Source of the DNA: Neoechinorhynchus agilis
Lineage: Eukaryota > Acanthocephala
Direction: 5' to 3'
NCBI GenBank assembly: GCA_051530055.1
Contig: CM121342.1
Location: 12,958,001 to 13,022,000 of the forward strand
DNA: 64,000 nt
Shown: one piece after another, positions 34,701 through 44,505 of the stretch
Position numbering within the stretch: the first letter of the stretch is position 1
How the letters are laid out: each line of letters opens with the position of its first letter
Made by a program: the position numbers and the translations under genes
The notes under the pieces: generated by a model
What the model was told of the DNA's origin: nothing
Seen by the model: only the letters and a program-made list of their open reading frames with translations
The model's database searches: none

Positions 34701-35913
34701 AAAGAAAAACAACAAATTACCAATAATCACACTAAAATCATACTAAGATTTATATTTAGATAGTTTTTACAAGGTTCTCATTAATGGAATTTGTACAAGC
34801 ACTTTTTTGTTACAATTGTTAGGGGACTTATTTTTTACAGTCAAATATTTCATTTGTTCTAAATACTGTGTATTAACGTAAGGCGAACAACCAAAATTAT
34901 TTGTGCTCTTTGAACGACTTTTGTACCAATGTTCAAAAGCATTGACATTTTATCACCTTTTTTTCTAATACACCATCGAATAGCGTTTATAAATAAGTCT
35001 ATTGTCTCTAATTGTGATTTAAACTTTCCTTAAGATCATCCAGCCACGCTGCGTTAGAATTCAGCAGCACCGACTCGAATACATTGTTGAATTGAGCAAA
35101 ATGGTCCGCGATGTTTTGGTGAAATTCTATTTGAGTACAGGATTTAAACCTGTCAAAATCATAATGTACCGAGACGGTCTTACTGATAACCAGGCTCGGG
35201 CGGTATTTGCACGCGAGCTCATGTTTATCCGAGAAGCCTGTATGAGTCTAGAGAGCGCCTATAAGCCAGGTATAACGTATGTGAGCGTTCAAAAGCGTCA
35301 CCATACCCGACTATTCTGCGTCGATCGTCAAGATCAGAATGGGCGAAGTGGGAACATTCCTCCTGGTACAACGGTGGACGTGACTATCACTCATCCGAAC
35401 GAATTTGATTTCTATTTATGCTCTCACGCTGGAATTCAAGGCACTTCAAGACCATCTTATTACCACGTCCTTTGGGACGACAATGAATTTAAATCAGATG
35501 ATCTACAAGCCTTAACGTATCAGCTTTGTCATACATATGTAAGATGTACGCGTTCAGTTTCTATTCCTGCTCCTGCTTACTACGCTCATTTGGTTGCTTT
35601 CCGAGCTAGACACCATCTTGTTGACAGGGACCACTCAGAAGGATCGTCGAGTCTGTTCACTGATTTAGGAACATCTCATGTACAATCGGATACAATGGAG
35701 AGCGAATATAGAGGCATCAATAGTGGAGTAAATGGATCTGAACTGACTAGTGATAGGTCCAACCCTCTTATTTCGGACTACATAGTGAACAGTCTTAATC
35801 AAATATCGATCTCGCATCATGAAGAAGTATCTACGGAACCATTACAAACTACACCAACGCAATCACCCATTATTGTTCATCCAAACACGAGGAAAGTCAT
35901 GTATTTTGCCTAG
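31701..35913 (+). CDS. AGO: Argonaute, microRNA class (AGO1/2, ALG-1-like)
   Basis: RNA-guided silencing protein. Exon 1 (31701-32477) holds the N and linker domains; exon 2 (33229 to about 33905) the PAZ domain ([27 protein letters not shown]); exon 3 (about 34019 to about 34508) the MID domain and start of PIWI ([31 protein letters not shown]); exon 4 (about 35050-35913) the rest of PIWI ([25 protein letters not shown]), ending in the typical MYFA. The catalytic tetrad looks complete: Asp at 34410, Glu at 35077, Asp at 35173, His at 35587, so slicing is possible. AATAAA follows at 35949. The first ATG is taken; an acceptor site precedes it. At least two of the three introns lack usable GT-AG solutions that keep conserved residues, and all three have inverted repeats at or near their ends. 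Confidence 0.95.
32478..33228 (+). other. Inferred nonconventional intron 1 of Argonaute
   Basis: Conserved protein runs to VLDIKDI and resumes [12 protein letters not shown], so the boundaries are near 32477 and 33229, with ends TG..TG. The segment carries a perfect 13-nt inverted repeat, GTTTGCTTTTTGA at 32482-32494 and TCAAAAAGCAAAC at 33212-33224, each 4 nt inside the inferred junctions. The only in-frame GT-AG choice (GT after CGAA at about 32456, AG at 33218-33219) would delete VLDIKDI, a highly conserved linker stretch. Exact junctions could shift by one or two bases. Confidence 0.7.
33903..34019 (+). other. Intron 2 of Argonaute with direct and inverted repeats
   Basis: The 9-mer TAGATCGTT occurs at 33900-33908 and 34016-34024, flanking the intron like a target duplication. 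Just inside are inverted arms TCGTTGATTTCAG (33904-33916) and CTGCAATCAACGA (34001-34013), 12 of 13 paired. Removing one repeat plus the insert gives [11 protein letters not shown] exactly as in other Argonautes. A GT-AG reading (GT at 33906, AG at 34017-34018) is also in frame but adds one serine. Confidence 0.7.
34506..35053 (+). other. Inferred nonconventional intron 3 of Argonaute
   Basis: TGCGTT occurs at 34503-34508 and 35050-35055. Joining within this repeat gives [14 protein letters not shown], matching the conserved Argonaute sequence residue for residue. Inverted arms TGGCAGTGGATG (34510-34521) and CATCCAGCCA (35037-35046) pair over 10 bp with a 2-nt bulge. GT-AG alternatives either insert three residues (GT at 34506, AG at 35042) or delete six conserved ones. 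Confidence 0.6.
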
Positions 35914-35959
35914 GACGCGATCACGGATCGTCGTTGTACTGATTTATGAATAAAAAGAT

Positions 35960-36397
35960 TGTGCTAATATATCACGTTCGCCGTTTTTGCATGCGTTACT
36001 GGTGAATTCTGGCAAAAAGGCTAGTAAACTTAGGAAAAAAAGAATTATTTTGTCTTGTTGGCGTGCCAAATTGAGTCGTTGGATTTTTCCGAAGTCGTAT
36101 TTACGGGGAACTAATATGGGAAATGATCTTGTCAAAAGTTTGTGCCAGTCGCTGAAAACCAAGCTTCGCTGAAGTTCAAATGTGTGACAGAAACATTGGA
36201 AATTAAATGTTGAATAAAATCGCGGAATTGGATTTGTCTTTCTGAATTCTTAGAGAACTGAATGGCGCTTCTCAGCCTTCTTAGCATGCAGCGTGAAAAA
36301 ATAACGAATACTATAACAATATTTTTGAAGACTGACCAGCTGGTAACTTTTATTCAGTATCAATGTGCGGCCTTTTTTCCACGGCTTATAATTTTCC
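35960..36397. other. Region after Argonaute, nothing recognised
   Basis: Contains the Argonaute poly(A) signal just before its start. No gene seen. Confidence 0.35.
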
Positions 36398-36672
36398 TTG
36401 GGCACACAGTCCAGGTCAAGTGGACTAATGCTCCTGATCCCAGTTAAGGGTCAACTGGTTCGAATCCGTTACCGCCAATGACGCACAACCAAAGGTAACA
36501 AAGTACCGATGATGAGAGTAGACTCACTGATGAGTCCCGCCTCCTTGGGAGATATCTGAGGATCCTGAGGGATGTACAAACTCATAACCGTATTTTTCAG
36601 GGTATTAAGTGATTTTATGCGCTTCCTTTAACCAGATCGGTGGGCTGCGTGTGCCCAAGAAATCTGCCGTTT
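36398..36672 (+). mobile_element. tRNA-derived SINE, copy A
   Basis: Has a B-box-like GGTTCGAATCC at about 36452 and an A-box-like GGTCAAGTGGACT upstream. A body is shared with two other copies: GACGCACAACCAAAGG, ACTCACTGATGAGTCCCGCC, then GATATCTGAGGATCCTGAGGGATG and a 3' part with ATCGGTGGGCTG. Internal polymerase III promoter boxes plus a shared body indicate a SINE family. Confidence 0.8.
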
Positions 36673-36765
36673 AAAGGATGCTCATTTCAACACTTAGACA
36701 ATAAAATGTAACCGGCTATCCAGACTTTAAATAATATAACACCTTCCCTAGGCTAATACTGGCGA

Positions 36766-36925
36766 AGTTTGTACATTCCGTAGTTGCTTCGAGGTGGTCT
36801 AGTGGACTTGATTCACGAATTCCCGTTTCAGAGTAAAAAGGGTTCATAATCCATTATCGTCGATGACTCATAACAAAAGGGGACGAAATACCACTAAAGG
36901 AAGGAAACTCACTGATGAGTCCCGC
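36766..36925 (+). mobile_element. tRNA-derived SINE, copy B (truncated)
   Basis: Starts AGTTTGTACATTCCGTAG as copy C does. It has GAGGTGGTCTAGTGGACTT as A box, a degenerate B box GGGTTCATAATCC, and the GGAAACTCACTGATGAGTCC block. It stops abruptly at about 36920 where a family A LINE fragment begins. Confidence 0.75.
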
Positions 36926-37610
36926 CTCACAAGCGGCTCTACCCAAACAATATGGAGGCTCTGGACTGAGACTTACCCAAGATACCTTGTCTGCATTCCT
37001 CGCCACGCTTCGCGAAAGTCCTTAGAAATCCTTTAGCATTTGCCCCAAGACCAACGAACGTGACTCTTCACCAACGCTATTTCTTTTTTTGTTGGCCAAA
37101 ACTGGTCTATCCGAGTCACCAGATATGAGCGAGAAGTCCCGAGCGATGATGATTGTGTGCTTTAACAAGTTATGAGGCGTGGCTTGAAGCGATCCCATCT
37201 GCGCAGTTTTTGAACTCTGTTGGACGATCACTCTCAATATCGCATTGTGCCTGAGATTCGGCCTTAGTATTTGTGTTCCTCACAAATGCCGCTGCGGATC
37301 ATTGGTGGTCACAAAGGGCATACAGAGGTTATCGTGTAGCCGGTCGGAAGAAAGTTTACCGAGACACACCAAAATCAACACGATCATTAGTACGGCGCTG
37401 ACTTCGATTCATGTTCCCAATATCTTGGAATCTCTCAATATTTGTAGATCGGACGGCATGCGACCGGATGGTGTGACTGTTTTTCTCTGTGCGCGAGGAA
37501 AGTGCCTCTTATGGGACGGGACTTCTGTGAACACATCGGCCAAGTCCAACGTCACGAGGAGAATCTTTTACCAGAAAAAATTGAATCTCTTTAGAAAGGA
37601 TTAAGGAATG
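36925..37610 (+). mobile_element. Family A LINE fragment, endonuclease end
   Basis: Begins with QYGGSGLRLTQDTLSAFLAT (RT C-terminal region). After a decayed gap it gives CVPHKCRCGSLV, HVPNILESLNICR, MRPDGVTVFLC and GKCLLWDGTSVNTS, the zinc-knuckle and restriction-like endonuclease part. It is truncated on both sides. Confidence 0.8.
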
Positions 37611-39187
37611 CTGCATGCATCTTCGAGACAACGGACGGATAAATATGTTTGTTCGGAACTTTTATAAATTGGAAAAATGGCTTCTAAGAAATGAATATAA
37701 CAAATTTAGCAAAGATTTTTTTAAACTTAACAGTGATCGACAGCATATTTTGTTTCTAGTTAATTAAATCAATACGACACTTATTATGGGCGGCTACTTT
37801 AATCGGGAATTCGTTTATAAAACCTAAGTGTCTTTGTCGACGGCAAGTAATCCATGAAAGCACACACAAAATTAAAATCCTATGCAGCAGCTATTTAATA
37901 ATCAACTTTAACAGATACATCAAACCCAACATTGAATTTAACTCACTTACTTAAGTTTGTGACTAACTTTCTTTAGCACTCATCGTAGTCGCGCCGAGAC
38001 GATTGATTAACTTACGGATCGTGAGCCCTATCAAAGTGCAGAAGTTGTACTTACTATGAATGTACTTGCTCAGTTTAAATTCAAAATGGAACTATTTGTT
38101 AATATTTTTGTGGGTCCTCGACACCCGAAATATACCGACCAAAATAATAACATATCTAACCACCCGAATGCAATCCTCAACGAAAAAATAGCACTATTTG
38201 TCTTGCAAAACGCAGGATTCACTCTAGCCAAGGTTTTTTGATTTTCTTGTCGTACAATTGTTGGAGCATTTGCTAGCATTAGTTAATTGGTTCTTAATGC
38301 GACTAAGAGTGAATATGAATTATTCATAATTAATATTTTAAAGCAGGACTAAAAAGTGCTCTTTAAATGTTGGAACATTTGATTAAAGTTTGCAATTATT
38401 ATTGGAATTCGGACGACGAGGGTTCATTATTTTATGGAAACGATTGCGGTCTCATTAATTTCTCAGTTTAAGTTTTTCATATTTTTGGCCGGGGTTCAAA
38501 TAGCACCCAACCATACTTGTAATCGAATTATCTAAGTACGCATGCATGGACGTTTTAGCTTATATTATATCCAAATGTTCTTAACCACTTTAATACAAAG
38601 TTATGTTTCAATACTGAAAGTGCATCTCTTATTCAACGGGGAAATTTTGGAGTTTGTGCGTCTCTCAAATTTTCAGCAAATTCTCGACTCCACTTTGCAT
38701 GATGTTACACACTTTATTTGATTAGCATAATATTTTAGCGTTAAGTTTTCTAGATCGCTCATACCCCATTTGCGGCATGCAAAAGAACTAATCTAATCAG
38801 TGCATTGTTCAAGCGAACATATTTAAGCCAATTTTAAACGACCAGCTTTATGGCCATCAAAGACTACAAAGAAAACATAATTGGGTTTTTGGTATTTTCA
38901 TATAAATGGGGCACCACGAAATTTCAGTTTCCCTTTATTTCAAATCGATTTAGAAATTTGTACTAGTGAGGATAGGCAACAGAGTTATCATTTAAAGCGG
39001 AGTGTTTGCAAATGTTCTCCACATACGCACAGCAGGCGCACTGATTAGAAGTTAAAGGCGATAATTACTCCTTTCTCCGTGAAAATGCCAGAGCAACTGA
39101 CACTAATTTCTTTGGATTAATCAACTTACTTCCCCTGTTTTTCGATACTCCTGCAGAATAACGTCCTCGTTTCGGTTTGTTCCCTCA
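37611..39187. other. Long intergenic stretch, nothing recognised
   Basis: About 1.6 kb of AT-rich DNA upstream of the globin gene. Short open frames show no recognisable motif. Confidence 0.4.
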
Positions 39188-40126
39188 ATGGATCGATTTT
39201 GTGCTGTAGTATCAAAAACGTGCGGATTGGGTCATAAATTGGATAAACCAGTACAAAAATCAAAAAAATTCTCTTTAAACAAGGTACTAAGACGCAATAA
39301 ACTTCCCGTTGCAACAAAAGATGAGATTTCAGGATACACATCTCGAGGTACAGGGTCGACTGATGAATTTAAGAACCAGCCGAGGATCATTAGTTTTTTA
39401 AAGGTAACTAAAGGAACGCCAAGGTGGGCTTTTAGTGAAGATGAGAGTAAAATGAAGATTGTCATTTGTTCGTGATGGTTTGTTTTTTGTAGAATGTAAC
39501 GTGCAAGAGCGAAATGTGCTAGCTAGATAGATAGTAAATCAGTTTTATTTTAATATATCAAGTAGTTTAGGAACAAATTTAATCTCCGGTACATCTAAAA
39601 TCAGATTAATTTGGACGCTCACCAATTTGTTGAAACAAAGACAATCTTTAATAAGATACTTAAATCATCAATTGATGCCGTCTTTACAACGGTGAATGAA
39701 GGCGGTGAAGATCTCTTTAAGCGGGTGTTCAATTACGACGCATCGTTTAAAGAGAAGATTAAAATACAAAGGAATTACTCAGCAGAACGAGTGGACTCGC
39801 TTTTTAGTACACATTCGATTCGCGTTCTAAGAATTGTAAAACAGTTAATTTATAACATCAATGATCCCCAATTCGCACACGATGAACTGTCGCAGTTGGG
39901 ACGAACGCACAAAGGATTTCGGGTTGATAGTCCTCAGATGGATGTTATGCTCACGAATTTTCTCGATCTACTTGAACGATTCGATTGGCAGAATTGGAAC
40001 TCGGCTAGCGAAAACGCATGGATGAAATTCATCGCCGGCGTCTTCTCGTTACTTACATTGCCCCTGGAAACTAGTGAGGCCAAAGCTGAGAAAATCGATT
40101 CCGTCCAATGTGTAAGAGTGTCTTAA
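39188..40126 (+). CDS. Globin with N-terminal extension
   Basis: Two exons, 39188-39403 and 39605-40126, joined by a GT-AG intron (GTAACT..AATCAG, phase 0). Exon 2 holds the globin fold: a VFNYDASFKEKI stretch with the CD-corner phenylalanine, THSIRVLRIVKQL with a histidine at the distal E7 position, LSQLGRTHKGF with the proximal F8 histidine, then WNSASENAWMKFIAGVF for helices G-H. Both haem-pocket histidines are therefore present, so haem and ligand binding is expected. Exon 1 gives about 70 basic, lysine-rich residues outside the fold, as in several nematode globins. AATAAA follows at 40183-40188. The specific subfamily cannot be named from sequence alone. Confidence 0.85.
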
Positions 40127-40189
40127 TGATCACATCACAAGTGTGATTGTCAATTGTGTTATCACTAACGACCCTAATAGGCAATAAAT

Positions 40190-40631
40190 TGCTCATTGAG
40201 TGCCGTGGAAACGTTTCCGAGCTAAATCCAAAGGCGAGGAATTCCTTGGCTTTGCAATAAGAAAATACTCAGTTCGTTCCCTTGTAACCTTTAGATATTT
40301 AAGGGCCTATATTAAAATTACGCAAATAGAATAAGCGGCAATCCGACAATCGATAGACAAATGTTATTATTACGATTAAAGTACTAATCGCTCTAAGGGC
40401 CAGGTTCGCACTTCGTAATCACCATAAAGGAAAATCGCCGGTTAAAAACAAGCTACCAAATTGAACATTGCCGAAAATCCATTCGACGAACAATGCAGAC
40501 GCAACTGAGAAAATGAATTTACTTGGCCCAGTGAATTCCAAATAGTCAATCCGTCATATTAGACTGTCAAGTCCTAATCTAAACAGATCCAAAATGTTAA
40601 ATGTTTTTACTGGCAAGCCAGGTCTATTGAT
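40190..40631. other. Region after globin, nothing recognised
   Basis: Globin poly(A) signal lies just before. No gene or repeat seen. Confidence 0.35.
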
Positions 40632-40935
40632 TCAGATTTAGTTTGTACATTCCGTAGTCCGTAGTTACGCCGGGGAGGTCAAGTGGACTTGTGCCCTAAA
40701 TAACGGTTTCAGGGTCAAAGGGTTCGAATCCAGGATTGACGATGGCGCACAACCAAAGGGAACTTAATACCGATGAAGGGCGGAGGAAACTCACTGATGA
40801 GTCCCACCCTACCGGGAGGTATCTGAGAATCCTGAGGGATGCTAAACTTATAATCGTATGCGCACCAGAGTCTAAATGATTCAGCCACTTCTCTGATGTA
40901 AGACATCGGTGTGGCTTTATGCCAAGAATGAAAAC
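40632..40935 (+). mobile_element. tRNA-derived SINE, copy C (longest)
   Basis: The best copy: AGTTTGTACATTCCGTAG start, A-box-like GGTCAAGTGGACTT, a perfect B box GGTTCGAATCC at about 40729, the block GGAAACTCACTGATGAGTCC, GGTATCTGAGAATCCTGAGG, and a 3' part with ATCGGTGTGGCT matching copy A. Total about 300 bp. No poly(A) tail is visible. Confidence 0.85.
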
Positions 40936-41430
40936 CAAAAAATCCTGTTCTCAAAAGCGCATTCGAAAGAACGGTGATCCTCTAACGTTTGTTTACACTG
41001 AACAAAAATCTAGCTTTTTCAACACAAACTTTAAGCATTTAGGCTGTAGATCGTTACATTTTCGCACCAAATAAGGCCACTTGGCGTGTTTTTTGCATTT
41101 AATCGATTTAAATTTAGACCTAAATATCGGGTTGATCCAACAAAATCCACTGGAATTACCGCTCCTGTAGAAGTGACCAATTGTTCATGCAGCGAAGTTT
41201 AGTTTCTTAGGAACCCATTTGATAATTTTTGTGAATTCATTTGCGAACCAACCGACCAATGAGCTATTGCTATATTTTCGTTGATGCTGTTTTATTAGCC
41301 TCACGAAAATGTTCTCAATTACGAACTATATAATTAATAAGACGTTTATTTGTTTTTTACTTAAGAAATTAGACCCATGAACCGTTGGATCCTCATAAAC
41401 ACGCGGTTGCTGATTTTCGAGTGAATTGCG
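40936..41430. other. Intergenic, nothing recognised
   Basis: AT-rich spacer before the minisatellite and BRAP2. Confidence 0.35.
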
Positions 41431-41439
41431 GGTTAAGTC

Positions 41440-41610
41440 GGATTTGCAAATCCGGTCGGAGGATGTCCGTTCGGGTGGGAATAGATGGTAGTTGGAAATA
41501 CGTCCGGGTGGGCAAATCCGGTCGGAGAATGTCCGTTCGGGTGAGAATATACGGTCGGGTATCCTGTCGGGGGTTTATCCGGTCGGGGATATGCGGTCAT
41601 GTTCAATCCC
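41440..41610. repeat. GTCGG-rich minisatellite upstream of BRAP2
   Basis: Imperfect tandem copies of a unit containing GCAAATCCGGTCGGAG and ATGTCCGTTCGGGTG (at about 41444 and 41513), then shorter CGGTCGGG repeats. It lies about 80 bp before the BRAP2 ATG. Confidence 0.7.
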
Positions 41611-41687
41611 TGTTCTCCGCCCATTTTCCTTAGAATCAGCGCCGAAGTTTTGTTAGCGTAACTCAAACACAACTAGTAAGATTTTAG

Positions 41688-43531
41688 ATGCGCTCGCATA
41701 GGGCTCAAAAGTCTATCTGTCAACTCGACTTCGTCCATGGTAACTTTGGTCTAACTCGAGTGTCATGTGGTCGACTTTGGTACCAAGAAAGTTTGAGAAT
41801 CGATGGTCAATCTAAGACCTCATTTCCTCCAACAGTAGCAATACTAAACATCCCAATGACTGTTATGATTGACGATTTGGTTTCAAGCTTGTCTATAACT
41901 GACTGTTCCTGTTTTGCTGAAGTACGAATCGTTCTGGCACTCCCCTCGGCCGCCCAGTCGATCGAAACCGGCAAATGTACGATCATTTGCCGCTTACATA
42001 ATGAACGTTGCTTAAAAAATTTCGTTCGCATGTACGCTGACCGATGTATTATGCGGCTCAATAACTACAAGACTCGGATAGTTCGTGTAAAAGCTGTGAA
42101 CTTCTCATCGACGGATGAACCACCTCAGCCATGCATCCAATCAATTCTGCCCGTAATCAATGAGCACTCACATTGCGCCTTTTGCTTAGAATCGGCGATC
42201 AATCGCGATGAATGCTCTGTGAAAGAAGTGGATGACACTGACGTTCCTGTGGCTGTTCTTTGTAATCACATATTCCATGCACGATGCCTCAAAAACTGTC
42301 GGAATGTTCAATGCCCCGTTTGCAGACATGGAATGCTTGGACCGATCACTCCTCCCGGTCAATCAAACCATCAACGATGTAGACTTTGCAACTCGAAAGA
42401 CGGACTTCTTATGTGCTTGTTCTGCGGGGAAGTGAACTGTGGTCGCCTCAGCGGTTCACATGGTTATTTACATTTTGTTGAAAGTGGACATTGCTTTGCG
42501 CTCGAAATGGATGATCTTCTTTCTAACCGATTTGATCATAGATTGAGAGACGAAAATGAAGGAATGGACTCTGATTGCAGCCATGAACAGCGCGTATGGG
42601 ATTTTGTCAAAGTAAAATCTGGGAACAAATGTGCCGGGGGATTGCTGAATGTAACGAAGCCTTGAATTTTTACTGGAAATTACGTTATTTTTAGGTAGTG
42701 GTATAAACATGTACGTTCTTGAATCTTTAGGTTGAAAATGCTTGACAGCCACGAACTGCTACCCTGCCCATAAAGAAAATAGAAGTCCTTTTCATTTTGC
42801 GTCCTTAGTTGGTATACGAGGCATAAAAAATTCTGCTAAATTTGAATGACTTTCTTTGTGACACAGAAAATTAGAGGTTGGGATTAGACTGATATAAGTA
42901 TCCGGCACATTGGTCCGTATCATTTGTGGATCGCATAATTGTGGCTCAATTGGATAATGAGGAGGGGCGAAAACTTATTGCAGGAAAGAGCCGGGAAGCG
43001 CCCTTGATTGGCGGTATGTACAGTGCAGAAATCCATTTCCATTTGGAGCAATACATTGCGGACGTGATGGTAGACCAGGCAAGACTTTTTGATCAGCAAA
43101 TACTTGCTATTGAAGCTCGCAAGGTTGATGAGATGCGTAAGGTTAAAATTGCAGGTCTTGAGAAAGAAGTGGCTGATTTGGTAAAGTGTTTGAATTCCCA
43201 GGAAATCGAAAGTGGTTATATCCAAGAAAAATGCTTGCAAAGTGATAAAGAGTTTCGCTTGGCTAAGGAAGAGACAAATGTGCTTTTAACTGAGATTGAA
43301 TCTATTCAGAGTGAGAACGACCAACTTGACGCAGAGCTTAAGGAAATGACCTCCGAGTATATTGACTTGGTATCGCAAATTAAGGATGTTACGTTCCACT
43401 TGAAAGCACATGAAAGTGTGAAGAATTTGGATGTAAATGACGAGGAGTTACAGAATGCGAGTATTGAGACGAGACAGCCACCTTTAAATGCAGAAAGTAA
43501 AACGCATAGACGGCGGCGAAATAGAAGGTAG
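41688..43531 (+). CDS. BRAP: BRAP2 / IMP-like RING E3 ubiquitin ligase
   Basis: Order of domains matches BRCA1-associated protein 2: an N-terminal RRM-like domain (PPTVAILNIPMTVMIDDLV), a RING finger (HCAFCLESA, LCNHIFHARCLKNC, QCPVCRHG), a UBP-type zinc finger (CRLCNSKDGLLMCLFCGEVN with CGR and following histidines), then after the intron a long coiled coil (43020-43450) and a basic tail (KTHRRRRNRR). The family restrains Ras-MAPK signalling and binds nuclear localisation signals in the cytoplasm. The ATG follows a TTTTAG acceptor directly, so the true start could lie in an earlier exon or after trans-splicing. The two exons are 41688-42625 and 42919-43531 if the inverted-repeat intron is used; a GT-AG reading is also in frame. 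Confidence 0.92.
42626..42918 (+). other. Candidate nonconventional intron in BRAP2
   Basis: Inverted arms CAAATGTGCCGG (42626-42637) and CCGGCACATTGG (42902-42913) pair 11 of 12. Cutting at the arm start and 5 nt after the arm end (tail TCCGT) joins SG-K-SFVDRIIVA in frame, close to GDNYVHRLVA in vertebrate BRAP. An ordinary GT-AG intron from 42612 to 42898 is also in frame and would insert YPAHWSVS instead, so transcripts must decide. Confidence 0.5.
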
Positions 43532-43539
43532 TCGGATCG

Positions 43540-44129
43540 AGCCTTCACTTGTATACAGTTCACTCCGTGGTTAACTATTCAAGCGACATATCCCATTCAT
43601 AAATTGAGATAAAGAGAAAACGTAGAGTGCTGGTCTCTGTATTAAAACGATGTGATGTTCTCAATTAATTTTTTGAGAAGCAGAGAATTTTAGAGTGAGT
43701 GTTATACGAGATTGTAGAAAGAAAATAATCTGCTTAATTAAAATGAAATCGTTTAAACCGATAGACATGTTTCTACGTAAAATCCTATCTTATTATCCAT
43801 TGTATTTATTTTCCTAATTTAGCTCTTGAAATAAACAAATATTAATGAATTGTTTAAAATGCTAATTAGAAATCATCACAACCATTTTATTTTCAGGGAT
43901 TTTGGTAAGACAAGACATATACATCGTTAAAAATTGTTCTTATTGAGGATAAAAATTGTTTCTGGTTCGCCTGGATTGCTAAAAATAGATTAATAGCACT
44001 TACGATCGTTATTATATGTATTAAGAATGCGTTGTTAATAGAGCTTAAATAGTAGAAAACTTACGAGCAACCTGAAGAAGTCAGGCGAGACGGACGAGAT
44101 ATTGAGAACAATAAACCAATGCCTGGAAT
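43540..44129. other. Spacer between BRAP2 and EMC1
   Basis: AT-rich, no gene seen. Confidence 0.35.
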
Positions 44130-44205
44130 TATTGTTTAGGTTTACACCCGGTAAATGATTATTTCGATTAAAACGTTTCGAACCTCGTCCGGTTCATCAT
44201 CAGTT
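44130..44205 (-). mobile_element. Penelope-type terminal-repeat scrap with hammerhead-like core
   Basis: On the reverse strand 44203-44173 reads CTGATGA, then a 5-bp stem GAACC/GGTTC around a six-base loop, then GAAACG. This is the conserved core order of a hammerhead ribozyme (CUGAUGA, stem II, GAAA). The flanking 70 bp are shared with 47760-48150. Such motifs are known in the pseudo-LTRs of Penelope-like elements, and Penelope proteins occur at 59-62.6 kb in this window. I did not find a full stem III and cleavage site, so self-cleavage is unproven. Confidence 0.5.
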
Positions 44206-44505
44206 TGTTAGTTAGTAATAGATGCCTCACATATCCACAAATCAAACTCTATTCTTTTCATCACCAAAAAACACACAAATAATAGATATCTAGAAACTTA
44301 CGGAAAAGTATGAGTACTGCTGCAGTCTCAATAAGTTTTGAGCGCGATAGAAGTTCACGGCATCGCACACAAAACGAAGATTACAAGGCACCTTGGATCA
44401 TCATTGATGAGAAACAAAACAACTGTAGATTTAAACGCAAATCTAAAACAAACCCCAACTACGAATTGTATTAAAGAACTGGACTCATTTTCATTTTATG
44501 TATTT

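Noticed and set aside
36430-36470. tRNA gene
   Set aside because: B box and A-box-like sequence occur but no cloverleaf can be formed; they belong to the SINE head.
36515-36560. Hammerhead ribozyme in the SINE block CTGATGAGTCCC
   Set aside because: After the TCCC/GGGA stem the sequence reads GATATC or GGTATC, not GAAAC, in the two copies where the stem forms; no catalytic core.
40715-40954. Overlapping reverse-strand open frames at 40.7-40.95 kb
   Set aside because: They are translations of the SINE copy.
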